Source of the DNA: JBDHTS01 sp044221445
GTDB taxonomy: Bacteria; Pseudomonadota; Alphaproteobacteria; Micavibrionales; Micavibrionaceae
Direction of reading: 5' to 3'
Length of the DNA: 64,000 nt
Assembly (NCBI GenBank): GCA_044221445.1
Contig: JBGAPF010000003.1
Location: forward strand, 124,001-188,000
How positions within the stretch are numbered: position 1 is the stretch's first letter; each line of letters opens with the position of its first letter. The position numbers were made by a program, and so were the translations under genes. Below the pieces are notes generated by a model. The model saw nothing but the letters and a program-made list of their open reading frames with translations. It was not told the DNA's origin and searched no databases. Shown one piece after another: positions 16,357 through 24,952 of this stretch.

Positions 16357-17135
16357 TCCGGCCGGGACTTTTCCTTTCTTTGCTGCAGGCAGTACAGGCC
16401 GAAAGGAAGGACAAGGCATAGAACCGCCAGGCCCATCCACGCCGTCACCACCGTATCGAAAGCGATCAGCAGCGTATCCGCCACCTGGTTGAAGTCGCCG
16501 AGACCGTGCCCGCCTTTCTGGCTGTCATAGGCCTCGCGCGCGTCGCTGTCATACAGCAGGGCGCGGCCTTCGATCAGCACCTGAAACACCATCCCGAACC
16601 CGATCGTCGCGTTCAGCCAGCGCTCAACCCCGCCGCGCGGCGCCAGGTCGCACCAGGCGCGATAGAGAAAAAACCCGCCGACCAGCGCCTGCGTCCCTGG
16701 ACCCATGAAATCGATGACAGCTTCGTGGACATCTCTTAAGGCGGTAGCAAGATTGAAGACCAGAAGCGCGAGCAGAGCGGCCTGCAGCGGCCGGTCGCCC
16801 CGGAACAGATACAGCCCGTAGCCGGTCAGCGCATAAAGCACGGCCAGCAGAATCGTCATCTGCCCCGTCACGGCGTACGCCATGCCGCCGCCATACGCCA
16901 TGTCGAAAGTCGGTACGGCGACATAGCCATAGAACCAGAAAAACAGGCTGTGCCCGATCTCATGAAAAAAGACCGACATCGCCTGCATGCCCGCGCCGAG
17001 CGCGAATAATGGAAAACGCTGCGCCCATTCCCATTCACCGCCGTTCAGCCATGACAGAAGCGGCAGGTTGACGGCCAGGCCGCCGAACAATCCGGTGAGC
17101 ATAAAAACAGCCGTGCGGCGGTCGATCATCAACAT
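16353..17135 (-). CDS. Multi-pass membrane protein with HEIGH motif (possible M50-like metalloprotease)
   Basis: A 260-residue protein with about six hydrophobic segments. At residues 58-62 it has HEIGH inside AMSVFFHEIGHSLFFWFYG, the HExxH zinc motif embedded in a membrane helix, as in site-2 proteases and their relatives. There is no PDZ domain, and I cannot assign the third metal ligand with confidence; candidates are DVHEAVIDF or the GGHGLGDFNQVAD segment. It could be an M50-like intramembrane protease or an inactive relative. It is a single gene converging on the YceI operon. Confidence 0.65.
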   Translation of the reverse strand: MLMIDRRTAVFMLTGLFGGLAVNLPLLSWLNGGEWEWAQRFPLFALGAGMQAMSVFFHEIGHSLFFWFYGYVAVPTFDMAYGGGMAYAVTGQMTILLAVLYALTGYGLYLFRGDRPLQAALLALLVFNLATALRDVHEAVIDFMGPGTQALVGGFFLYRAWCDLAPRGGVERWLNATIGFGMVFQVLIEGRALLYDSDAREAYDSQKGGHGLGDFNQVADTLLIAFDTVVTAWMGLAVLCLVLPFGLYCLQQRKEKSRPD

Positions 17136-17204
17136 TCTGGTCCCGGCAAAAAAATACCCGCCATACAGCAGGTATTTCTGAACTCGTTCTGCGTGCGGCG
17201 CCGG

Positions 17205-19046
17205 CTACTGGCAGGCCAGGCATTCCTCGTAATTTCCGTCCACGGCCACCGCTGCCGGCTGGGCCTGCAGCGTCTGCTGCACGGGTTCCGCGTCTTTCGC
17301 GCGCTGCCAGCTGGCGGCGCTTTCGGCGCGCTGGATGGATTTGGACCGGCAGTAATACAGGGACTTCACGCCCTTTTTCCATGCTTCCCAGTGGATGCGG
17401 TGCAGATCGGCCTTATGCACATTGGCGGGCAGGAACACGTTCAGGGACTGCGCCTGGCAGATAAACGGCGTGCGGTCGCCCGCATGCTCGATCAGCCAGC
17501 GCTGGTCGATCTCGAACGCGGTCTTGAACACGTCCTTTTCGTCCGGCGTCAGGAAATCGAGACTCTGGACCGACCCTTCGTTGGTGATGATCGAGGACCA
17601 GATGTCGTCGTTATCCATGCCTTTTTCGGCCAGAAGCTTTTTCAGGTACGGGTTGCGGACCGGGAAGGAGCCGGACAGAGTCTTGTGCGTAAAGGCGTTG
17701 GCCGCGTTCGGTTCGATGCCGGGGCTGGTGCCGCCGGTGATGATCGAGATCGAGGCCGTCGGCGCGATCGCCATTTTATTGGAGAAGCGTTCCATGATGC
17801 CGTAATCGGCGGCGTCGGGGCAGGCTCCGCGCTCATGCGCCAGTTTCACGCTCGATTCGTCCACCTGGCGCTTGATCGTCTGGAACATGCGGCGGTTCCA
17901 TACCTTCGCCATCACCGATTCGAACGGGATCATTTTCGACTGCAGGAACGAATGGAAGCCCATGACGCCGAGGCCGACCGAGCGTTCGCGCATGGCGGCG
18001 TATTTCGCGCGCTTCATCGAATCGGGCGCCTTGTTGATGAAATCGGTTAGGACGTTGTCGAGGAATCGCATGCAGTCCTCGACGAAGGTCGGATGGTCCT
18101 GCCATTCCTCGAATTTTTCGAGGTTGAGCGAAGACAGGCAGCAGACCGCCGTGCGGTCGTTGCCGAGATGGTCGCGCCCCGTCGGCAGTGTGATTTCGGA
18201 GCACAGATTCGACATCTTGACGTTCAGGCCGGCCATTTTGTGGTGGTCGGGGATCGAATCGTTCACATGGTCGATATAGACGATATAAGGCTCGCCGGTC
18301 TCGATCCGCGCGGTCAGCAGGCGGATCCACAGGTCGCGGGCGCTGACCTTGTCGACGACATGGTTGTCTTTCGGGGATTTGAGCGCCCATTCCTCGTTGT
18401 TCTCGACCGCCTCCATGAAACGGTTGGTGACCAGGACGCCGTGGTGCAGGTTCAGCGCCTTGCGGTTCGGGTCGCCGCCGGTCGGGCGGCGCATCTCGAT
18501 GAATTCCTCGATCTCGGGGTGCCAGATCGGCAGATAGATCGCAGCCGAGCCGCGGCGCAGGGATCCCTGGCTGATGGCGAGGGTCAGCGAATCCATCACG
18601 CGGATGAACGGCACGATGCCCGACGTCTTGCCGTTGCGGCCGACTTTTTCGCCGATGGACCGGACGTTGCCCCAGTAGGAGCCTATGCCGCCGCCGAGCG
18701 ACGCCAGCCATACGTTCTCGTTCCAGAGCTGGACGATGTCCTCAAGCGAATCTTGAGTCTCGTTGAGGAAGCAGGAAATGGGCAGGCCGCGATTGGTGCC
18801 TCCGTTCGAAAGGATCGGCGTCGCGGGCATGAACCACAATTTGGAGATATAATCGTAGATGCGCTGCGCATGGTCGGAATTGTCGCTGTACCACAAAGCG
18901 ACACGCGCAAAGAGGTCCTGGAACCCTTCCTCGGGCAGAAGATAGCGGTCCTCCAGCGTCGCCTTGCCGAATTCGGTAAGGTTCGCGTCCCGCGAACGGT
19001 CGATATGGACGCGGTTCCCGCGTTCCGTCTGAGCAACATCGAACAT
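17205..19046 (-). CDS. nrdA: Ribonucleoside-diphosphate reductase, alpha subunit (class Ia)
   Basis: A 613-residue large subunit that reduces ribonucleotides. The active-site set is visible: the first redox cysteine in GLPISCFLNETQDS (about residue 88), Asn-Cys-Glu in SNLCSEITLP (about 280) and the second redox cysteine in TAVCCLSSLN (about 305). The C-terminal mobile cysteines are reduced to EECLACQ at the end. There is no N-terminal ATP-cone; the protein opens directly into the ten-stranded barrel region. The partner nrdB is 32 kb away on the opposite strand, not adjacent. NrdR-box-like sequences lie 90-135 bases upstream. Confidence 0.93.
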   Translation of the reverse strand: MFDVAQTERGNRVHIDRSRDANLTEFGKATLEDRYLLPEEGFQDLFARVALWYSDNSDHAQRIYDYISKLWFMPATPILSNGGTNRGLPISCFLNETQDSLEDIVQLWNENVWLASLGGGIGSYWGNVRSIGEKVGRNGKTSGIVPFIRVMDSLTLAISQGSLRRGSAAIYLPIWHPEIEEFIEMRRPTGGDPNRKALNLHHGVLVTNRFMEAVENNEEWALKSPKDNHVVDKVSARDLWIRLLTARIETGEPYIVYIDHVNDSIPDHHKMAGLNVKMSNLCSEITLPTGRDHLGNDRTAVCCLSSLNLEKFEEWQDHPTFVEDCMRFLDNVLTDFINKAPDSMKRAKYAAMRERSVGLGVMGFHSFLQSKMIPFESVMAKVWNRRMFQTIKRQVDESSVKLAHERGACPDAADYGIMERFSNKMAIAPTASISIITGGTSPGIEPNAANAFTHKTLSGSFPVRNPYLKKLLAEKGMDNDDIWSSIITNEGSVQSLDFLTPDEKDVFKTAFEIDQRWLIEHAGDRTPFICQAQSLNVFLPANVHKADLHRIHWEAWKKGVKSLYYCRSKSIQRAESAASWQRAKDAEPVQQTLQAQPAAVAVDGNYEECLACQ

Positions 19047-19133
19047 GCCTTAATATTCCCCCTTTAAAGGTCAGGCGGCCATCATGAACTTGAAGGCGGT
19101 GAAAAAATCTTGGAAGTGACTTCGTTTTGCAGA

Positions 19134-19181
19134 ACACAATCGGTAGTGTCCAAGCATTCAGAATGATACTACATCTCGTAA
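19134..19181 (-). promoter_or_regulatory. NrdR-box pair upstream of nrdA
   Basis: The 16-mer ACACAATCGGTAGTGT at 19134-19149 keeps the outer ACAC/GTGT arms of the NrdR box. A weaker second box is at 19166-19181 (ATACTACATCTCGTAA), starting 32 bases away, about three helical turns, which is the usual pair spacing for this ATP/dATP-sensing repressor. The first site is convincing, the second degenerate. Confidence 0.6.
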
Positions 19182-19636
19182 AAGAGGCCAAGAAAAAATG
19201 TTTTTTTCATGGCAGAGCCGGGGATAAGTTCGGAAGGCCTTGTATTCCCTAACCCTTGCAGGATTTTTCCCAAAAACGACGTCCGGCTTTCGATTTACGT
19301 ATGCCCGATTCGTCCTTCCACAACCATCTAATCCCGATCACCGGCATGGCGCAAGAGGATGAATCGGCGAATCGGTAGCACTCTTGTTTTTTCAGGAAAA
19401 ACATCTTAATTATTTGATTAAATTAACAAAAATCATTATCCCTTTTTAGACGACCCGTAAAAAAACAGGACGTTACCGCGAATTGATGAGACAAAACATT
19501 TGTGCATATTTCCATTTTTGGAATTCGGTTTTCTTCGCGTTCACGGTGACCGAATCATTTAGCGCTGTTCAGCCCGCGCCATTTGTATTATGGGATTGAA
19601 CGAACTGTTCCGCAGGATATGACGAGGTTAAAGACT
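19182..19636. other. Intergenic region between nrdA and pyruvate kinase
   Basis: About 450 bases with no credible gene. It is clearly richer in A and T than its neighbours, especially 19380-19450 (runs such as TTAATTATTTGATTAAATTAAC). It separates divergent nrdA and pyk and must hold both promoters; apart from the NrdR boxes next to it I cannot assign a specific site. Confidence 0.5.
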
Positions 19637-21052
19637 ATGGTGCGCAGACGCAGGACGAAGATCGTCGCAACGCTCGGGCCCGCTTCCAATGACGAGGCGA
19701 TGATCCGGCGCCTGTTCGAGGTGGGCGTCGACGTGTTCCGCCTGAATTTCAGCCATGGCAGTCATGAGGACCATAAGGCCCGCCTCGATTCGATCCGCCG
19801 GATCGAACAGGAATTTGCGCGGCCTATCGGCGTGATTGCCGACCTTCAGGGGCCGAAGCTGCGCGTCGGCAAATTCACCGACGGCGCCATCGCCCTGAAA
19901 GCGGGCATGGAAATCCGGTTCGACCTCGACACCACGCCGGGCGACGAAAAGCGCGTCAACCTGCCCCACCCCGAAGTGATCGAGGCGCTGGGCATCAATG
20001 ACGAGATCCTGCTCGACGACGGCAAGGTGCGCATGCGCGTCCTGTCCAAGGGGCTGGATTACCTGCTGATGCGGGTCGAGGCCGGGAACCGCCTGTCGAA
20101 CAACAAGGGCTTCAACGTGCCGGGCGTCGTCCTGCCTATCGCAGCCTTGACGGGCAAGGACAGGCGCGATCTCGAAGCCGCGCTTAACATGGGCGTGGAC
20201 TGGATCGCCCAGTCCTTCGTGCAGAAGCCGGAAGACGTGGCGGAAGCGCAGAGCCTGATCCAGGGCCGCGCAGGCCTGATCATCAAGCTGGAAAAGCCGT
20301 CTGCGATCGAACACCTGGAAGCCATGGTGGCGCTGGCCGACGGCGTCATGCTGGCGCGCGGCGATCTCGGCGTCGAGATTCCGGCCGAGGACGTGCCCTC
20401 GGTGCAGAAGCGCGTGGTGCGCCATGTGCGCTTCGCCGGCAAGCCGATTATCGTCGCCACCCAGATGCTGGAATCGATGATCGATAATCCGCGCCCTACC
20501 CGCGCCGAGGCGTCCGACGTCGCCACCGCCGTGTACGACGGCGCCGATTCGGTCATGCTGTCGGCGGAGACCGCGGCCGGGCAGTATCCGGAAGAAGCGG
20601 TCTCGATCATGGACAGAATTTGCCGCAAGGTGGAAGGCGACGATACCTATCGCCGCATCATCGAGGGCGACAAGCCGCGCTGCGACGAAAGCGCGCCCGA
20701 CGCGATCACCGCCGCCGCCTGCGAAGTGGCCGAAACCATTCACGCCGCCTGCATCGTCAATTTCACCAGTTCCGGCTCCACTACTTTGCGCACGGCGCGC
20801 CAGCGTCCGGCCATGCCCGTGCTGTGCCTGTCCCATTCCCAGGCGACGGCGCGCAGGCTGGCTTTGTCTTATGGCGTCAATCCGGTCTTCACCGAGGACG
20901 TCACCTCGTTCGCGGAAGCCGTCCAGACGGCCAGCCGCCTGGCCTTGAAACATGGGCTTGCCGTACAGGGCCAGAAGCTGGTGGTAACGGCGGGTGTCCC
21001 CTTCGGCACGCCGGGGTCGACGAATTCACTGCGCGTTGCCTTAGTGGAGTAA
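19637..21052 (+). CDS. pyk: Pyruvate kinase
   Basis: A 471-residue glycolytic enzyme converting phosphoenolpyruvate and ADP to pyruvate and ATP. The N-terminus RRTKIVATLGPASND, the substrate-binding RLNFSHGSHEDH, the signature IIKLEKPSAIEHLE, the MLARGDLGVEIP metal site and the ATQMLESMIDNPRPTRAE block are all present. I chose the ATG at 19637 because GAGG sits nine bases before it; upstream in-frame starts at 19619 and 19583 have poor ribosome sites. Standard length. It stands alone between a 590-base intergenic region and a strong terminator. Confidence 0.95.
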   Translation: MVRRRRTKIVATLGPASNDEAMIRRLFEVGVDVFRLNFSHGSHEDHKARLDSIRRIEQEFARPIGVIADLQGPKLRVGKFTDGAIALKAGMEIRFDLDTTPGDEKRVNLPHPEVIEALGINDEILLDDGKVRMRVLSKGLDYLLMRVEAGNRLSNNKGFNVPGVVLPIAALTGKDRRDLEAALNMGVDWIAQSFVQKPEDVAEAQSLIQGRAGLIIKLEKPSAIEHLEAMVALADGVMLARGDLGVEIPAEDVPSVQKRVVRHVRFAGKPIIVATQMLESMIDNPRPTRAEASDVATAVYDGADSVMLSAETAAGQYPEEAVSIMDRICRKVEGDDTYRRIIEGDKPRCDESAPDAITAAACEVAETIHAACIVNFTSSGSTTLRTARQRPAMPVLCLSHSQATARRLALSYGVNPVFTEDVTSFAEAVQTASRLALKHGLAVQGQKLVVTAGVPFGTPGSTNSLRVALVE

Positions 21053-21053
21053 T

Positions 21054-21084
21054 AAAAAAGCCGGACCTGAGGTCCGGCTTTTTT
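21054..21084 (+). terminator. Intrinsic terminator after pyk
   Basis: A 14-bp stem AAAAAAGCCGGACC / GGTCCGGCTTTTTT with a TGA loop, starting two bases after the pyk stop and followed by CTTC. Because of its A-rich left arm it may also act on the convergent gene ending at 21107. Confidence 0.92.
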
Positions 21085-21106
21085 CTTCATCTTCGCATCG
21101 GCGGTA

Positions 21107-21745
21107 TCACTGCCCCTCCAGCCCAAAATCCCGATCTATCTCCGGCGCAAGCCCGGTCAGGAATTTTGGTGGCACAATGTGCAGTGCCAGGGCACCGGCA
21201 AGGGCACGCTGGCTGTCTCCACTACAGTTTTCTCTAAAACGAATGTCCGCTTCCCGCTCGTCGCACGCGTTCTGTAATGCCAGAAAGATAGCGGTATGGG
21301 CGCTTCTCCGCGTGTAATCGACCTGGAACGCCTGAATCAGACTGGCGCTCCACTCTGATCTTCTTACCGCTATCCGCTCCCCGGCCACGATATCGTGCAA
21401 TTGCCTGACGGCGGGAACCAGAATCCTCTTTGGGATGCGGGCCGATACGAGCGCCTGCTCTTCCCGTTCCAGCGGACCGGCGAAAAGGGCGTCTATAACA
21501 AGATCAGCGCCATCTTCCCTGAAGAAAAGATGGCTAAAATCTCTGTCGTCCACTTGCCTCACTAGGCAGTTGACCATGCATTCCTGAAGAAACTCGCCGG
21601 CTTTTCGACGTTCTGCTTTCAGGTAATCGAGCGCGGATCCGGGCCTGACGCCCGCGCAGGAAAAACTGCTGCTATCGAACACGCATAACGCTGTTCCATT
21701 GGTCATGGGATACTTCATGCCATGCTCATAAATTGATATATTCAT
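21107..21745 (-). CDS. Hypothetical protein (about 212 aa)
   Basis: An ORF of 212 residues from the ATG at 21745 (MNISIYEHGMKYPMTNG); a GTG at 21796 would add 17 residues and neither start has a clear ribosome site. No signal peptide or membrane helix. The body is helical and charged (DYLKAERRKAGEFLQECM, AERSEW-type and RRSAHTAIFLALQNACDERE segments). I recognise no family. It lies 61 bases after the LapG-like protease gene on the same strand and may be cotranscribed, but nothing in the sequence ties the two functions. Confidence 0.55.
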   Translation of the reverse strand: MNISIYEHGMKYPMTNGTALCVFDSSSFSCAGVRPGSALDYLKAERRKAGEFLQECMVNCLVRQVDDRDFSHLFFREDGADLVIDALFAGPLEREEQALVSARIPKRILVPAVRQLHDIVAGERIAVRRSEWSASLIQAFQVDYTRRSAHTAIFLALQNACDEREADIRFRENCSGDSQRALAGALALHIVPPKFLTGLAPEIDRDFGLEGQ

Positions 21746-21806
21746 AATGTCAATATTATAGAAAAACAGCCCGAGAAGGGCGCTTCCGTTTGCCACGAAA
21801 TAAAGA

Positions 21807-22754
21807 CTAGCGCGCCGATGCCAGGACGGTGGTGTTGGGGGCTGTATGCAGCCACCAGGCGGTGCGGTTGATGGTGAAGATGGGGCGGTAGCGGCTGGCC
21901 ATCTGTTCCGAAGTGTGCACCGTCTTCATCTGGTTGTCGAGGATAAGGGCGCCCGAATCGCTGTAGACGATCAGCACGGCGTGCGGCATGTTTTTTTCCT
22001 CGTCATGGACGATGGCGACCCGCATGCGGTCGTCCGGCACGCCGAGGGCGCGAAGGGACGCGTACTTTGCGATCGCGAAATCCTCGCAGTCGCCGCCGCG
22101 CTGGAAGAACTCGACGGGTGTTTCCCAGTAATCGCTTTTGCCCCAGTTGCGTTCATCGACGATGTAATCCTGGTGGTTCACCACTTCGTTCACGCCGCTG
22201 GCCATTTCCTCGATCGAATGACCGGCGAGCGGGCGGATGCTGTCTTTCCATTTCTGCACGATCTTGTCGGAACCGCTGTCCTTGAGCGCGCTCTCGAAGC
22301 GGCTGAACATGCCCGTCCATTTGACGAAGGCGCTCAGATTATCCGAGCGCCGTTCCGCCGAACCGAACAGGGCGGGATAGGCTCGCAACGGGGCGAAGGC
22401 GGCGCTGGCGGTCTGCACCAGGCTCATCTGGGCCGGGACGTCGCGGAGCGAGCCCGCGCGCGCCGGCTTGACGCCGAAAGACGAGAAGGCGAGGAACAGG
22501 GTGATCAGCGCCGCCATGCAGCGCAGCGTCCATTGCTGGGCGAGGATGCGGTAGAGTTCCTGGCGCGACACCATATGTTCGCGAATCATCACGCGGCCGA
22601 GATGGTCGCCGGAGGCCTTCTGGCGGACGAGCGCATAGCGCAGTTCGCCGGAGGTGAGAAGGCCGCTCATGACCATCAGCTCGCCGAGGCGGTTCCTCTG
22701 GAGCAGGATCTTTAGCCTTGAAAAAACGCCTTTGTTCCGCCGCATCGTATCCAT
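21807..22754 (-). CDS. Transglutaminase-like cysteine protease (LapG type) with MshEN-like N-terminus
   Basis: A 315-residue protein in two parts. Residues ~20-75 (LGELMVMSGLLTSGELRYAL ... GRVMIREHMVSRQELYRILA) have the repeated leucine/glycine pattern of the MshEN / GspE N-terminal domain, some of which bind cyclic di-GMP. A membrane segment follows (AALITLFLAFSSFG, about 80-95), then a bacterial transglutaminase-like cysteine proteinase domain with Cys in RGGDCEDFAIAKYASL (~235), His in KNMPHAVLIVYS (~265) and Asp in LILDNQ (~282). LapG relatives cleave surface adhesins under cyclic di-GMP control. The topology implies a cytoplasmic sensor and a periplasmic protease in one chain; that is inference. 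Confidence 0.82.
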   Translation of the reverse strand: MDTMRRNKGVFSRLKILLQRNRLGELMVMSGLLTSGELRYALVRQKASGDHLGRVMIREHMVSRQELYRILAQQWTLRCMAALITLFLAFSSFGVKPARAGSLRDVPAQMSLVQTASAAFAPLRAYPALFGSAERRSDNLSAFVKWTGMFSRFESALKDSGSDKIVQKWKDSIRPLAGHSIEEMASGVNEVVNHQDYIVDERNWGKSDYWETPVEFFQRGGDCEDFAIAKYASLRALGVPDDRMRVAIVHDEEKNMPHAVLIVYSDSGALILDNQMKTVHTSEQMASRYRPIFTINRTAWWLHTAPNTTVLASAR

Positions 22755-22897
22755 CCGTTTCTGCCCCTGTCCTTAACCCCGCTCCGGCTTTAAAATCCGG
22801 GCTTTTATATGTATTTTTCCGTATTCCCACCATTAAACCCGACAAATATTGACGAAATCCTAACGAAGGGGCAAAAAAGTTTAAAGTCGTGATATTT

Positions 22898-22927
22898 TTG
22901 CCGTTTCCAGCCTTTTTAGGGTATAAA
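22898..22927 (+). promoter_or_regulatory. Putative promoter of hldE, leaderless spacing
   Basis: TTGCCG at 22898-22903 and TATAAA at 22922-22927 with an 18-base spacer. Only eight bases separate the -10 from the ATG at 22936, so the transcript should begin at or within two bases of the start codon. No ribosome site is present. The element is nearly identical to the one at 31218-31246. Confidence 0.6.
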
Positions 22928-22935
22928 CGCGCCTG

Positions 22936-24426
22936 ATGAAACCCGACCTCAGGACCATGGATTTGCTTTCCGCACGCCTGCCCGCCCTGCATATCGTGGT
23001 GGCGGGAGACGTCATGCTCGACCGATTCGCCTATGGCGTCCCCCGCCGCCTGTCGCCCGAAGCGCCCGTGCCGGTGCTGCCGATAGACAGCGTCGAAACG
23101 ATGCCGGGCGGCGCGGGCAACGTCGTGGCCAATCTGCAGGCCCTTGGCGTCCGCGCCAGCCTGTTATCCGTCGTCGGCTCGGATCGGGACGGACAGGTGG
23201 TCCGCGCGCTTCTGAAGCAGGACGGCGCGGGGCTGGTCGAGACGCCGTCGCGCCCGACCATCGTCAAGACGCGCTTCGTCGCCGACGGGCGGCAGATGCT
23301 GCGCGCCGATATCGAGACGGCGAAGGATATAGAGCCGGCGCTGGAAGACCGGATCGTCGACAATGCGCGCACCGCGATGGCCGGCGCCCACGCCCTGGTC
23401 CTGTCCGATTACCGCAAGGGCGTGCTGACGCGGAAAGTCGCTGCGGCGCTGATCGCGCTGGCGAAAACGGCGGGCATCCCCGTGCTGGCCGATCCCAAGG
23501 GACATGATTACACGCTGTATCGCGGCGCGGACGTCCTGACCCCGAACCTGAAAGAACTGGCGGAGGCGACCGGCCTGGCCGTCGACACGGACGAGTCCGT
23601 CGTCACGGCGGCGCGTCAGGTGATCGCGTCCTGCGGCATCGGCGCCGTCGTGGTAACGCGGTCGCAGGACGGCATGACGCTGGTGACGAACGATAAAGCC
23701 GCGCATTTTCCCGCCGAGGCGGAGATCGTGCGCGACGTTTCGGGCGCGGGCGACACGGTGATCGCAGCGATCGCCGCCTTCCTGGCCGCGGGCGCGACGC
23801 TGGACCAGGGGGTGGCGGTCGCCAGCGGCGCGGCAGGGCTGGCGGTGGCCCGGAGCGGCACCTGCACGATGTCGCAAAAAGATCTGCAGGATATGATGGC
23901 CGGCGCCGGGAACATTGCCGGAAACGCGGCGCGGGAAGCGCCCGTGCTGGACCGCGATGCGGCGGCGGCACAAATACGGTCGTGGAAGGCGCAAGGCTTG
24001 AAGGTCGGGTTCACCAATGGCTGTTTCGACATCCTGCATGCAGGACATGCGAATTACCTTAACAGCGCCCGTGACAAATGCGACCGGCTGGTTCTGGGGC
24101 TGAATTCCGACGCGTCCGTGCGCCGCCTGAAAGGACCTGAACGCCCTGTCAACGACCAGGACGCGCGCGCCACGGTCATGGCGGCGCTGGGCGCCATCGA
24201 TTTGGTGGTGCTGTTCGGCGACGACGCGGCGGAGGACGACAAGCCGGTGAAGCTGGTAGAATTCCTGCGCCCCGACATCCTGTTCAAGGGCGGCGACTAC
24301 ACCGAGGACCAGCTGCCCGAAGCCAGGGCCGCCCGCGCCTATGGCGGCTCCGTTCTGATCATGCCCCTGACCGCCGGGCGCAGCACGACTTCCACCATCA
24401 GCCGCATCCGCACGCTGCAGAAATAA
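22936..24426 (+). CDS. hldE: Bifunctional heptose-7-phosphate kinase / heptose-1-phosphate adenylyltransferase HldE
   Basis: A 496-residue fusion that makes ADP-heptose for the LPS inner core. The N-terminal ribokinase-fold domain (1-~330) has VAGDVMLDRFAYG, VLPIDSVETMPGGAGNVVANL and the anion-hole motif DVSGAGDTVIAAIAAFLAAG. The C-terminal nucleotidyltransferase domain (~355-496) has VGFTNGCFDILHAGHANYL, with the HxGH motif, and the closing PLTAGRSTTSTISRIR. Both active sites look intact. Its presence predicts heptose-containing LPS. It is a single gene preceded by a promoter almost touching its start codon. Confidence 0.95.
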   Translation: MKPDLRTMDLLSARLPALHIVVAGDVMLDRFAYGVPRRLSPEAPVPVLPIDSVETMPGGAGNVVANLQALGVRASLLSVVGSDRDGQVVRALLKQDGAGLVETPSRPTIVKTRFVADGRQMLRADIETAKDIEPALEDRIVDNARTAMAGAHALVLSDYRKGVLTRKVAAALIALAKTAGIPVLADPKGHDYTLYRGADVLTPNLKELAEATGLAVDTDESVVTAARQVIASCGIGAVVVTRSQDGMTLVTNDKAAHFPAEAEIVRDVSGAGDTVIAAIAAFLAAGATLDQGVAVASGAAGLAVARSGTCTMSQKDLQDMMAGAGNIAGNAAREAPVLDRDAAAAQIRSWKAQGLKVGFTNGCFDILHAGHANYLNSARDKCDRLVLGLNSDASVRRLKGPERPVNDQDARATVMAALGAIDLVVLFGDDAAEDDKPVKLVEFLRPDILFKGGDYTEDQLPEARAARAYGGSVLIMPLTAGRSTTSTISRIRTLQK

Positions 24427-24559
24427 TAAGCCGTAAGATCAACTCACTGGACAGCAGCAATGGATGTCCGGAAGCCGGAATGCTTCGCAGGTTTTGACGA
24501 TGCCTCAAAACAGATGTGGATTGTTCCCGCACAGACTGGACATCCCTTTTCTTTTAAAT

Positions 24560-24578
24560 GAGAATGATTATCAATCTC
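24560..24578 (+). promoter_or_regulatory. Fur box
   Basis: GAGAATGATTATCAATCTC matches 15 of 19 positions of the Fur consensus GATAATGATAATCATTATC, including the central AATGAT-ATCA core. It ends five bases before the AGGAGG ribosome site of the next gene, so Fur binding would directly block its transcription or translation start region. Confidence 0.7.
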
Positions 24579-24594
24579 TTTTAGGAGGCTGCCG

Positions 24595-24858
24595 ATGCTG
24601 ATCGAACTGTATTTGCTGGAAACGTATTTCGAGGAAACCGCCGGTTCGGTGCGGGAGGAAGACCTGGTGGCGCGGTTCGGCCTGTCCGCCGTGCGCGAGG
24701 CGTTGGCCGACCGGCTGATCGAGCGGCGCTGCATTCCGTGCGCGCACGGGCAGGAGCGGTTTCTGTGCCGCCTGTCGCGGGCGGGGCTGGCGGCGGTCAC
24801 CGCCGAAAATCGGGTCTGTACGACCGCTGAAAGAGTTGGTAGCATGGGCTGGGTTTGA
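24595..24858 (+). CDS. Small winged-helix-like protein behind a Fur box
   Basis: An 87-residue ORF with a perfect AGGAGG six bases before the ATG. Residues 1-45 (LLETYFEETAGSVREEDLVARFGLSAVREALADRLIE) read like a small helix-turn-helix, followed by a two-cysteine segment RRCIPCAHGQERFLC (about 44-58) and a basic RLSRAGLAAV. This is the size and layout of small iron-responsive regulators such as FeoC, but I cannot prove homology and no feoAB is in the window. The Fur box just upstream makes iron control likely. Confidence 0.65.
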   Translation: MLIELYLLETYFEETAGSVREEDLVARFGLSAVREALADRLIERRCIPCAHGQERFLCRLSRAGLAAVTAENRVCTTAERVGSMGWV

Positions 24859-24952
24859 CAGGTTCGTCTGAAAACATATCGCCTTTGGATGCATCGGAGT
24901 CTGCCGCCCCGCCATTGTCAGATTTTTGAACGCTTCAAGGTAAAAAAACATC

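Noticed and set aside
19628..20953. A 441-codon minus-strand frame inside pyruvate kinase
   Set aside because: Exactly antisense to a complete, well-conserved pyk gene; arginine/histidine/aspartate-rich composition is typical of antisense in GC-rich DNA.
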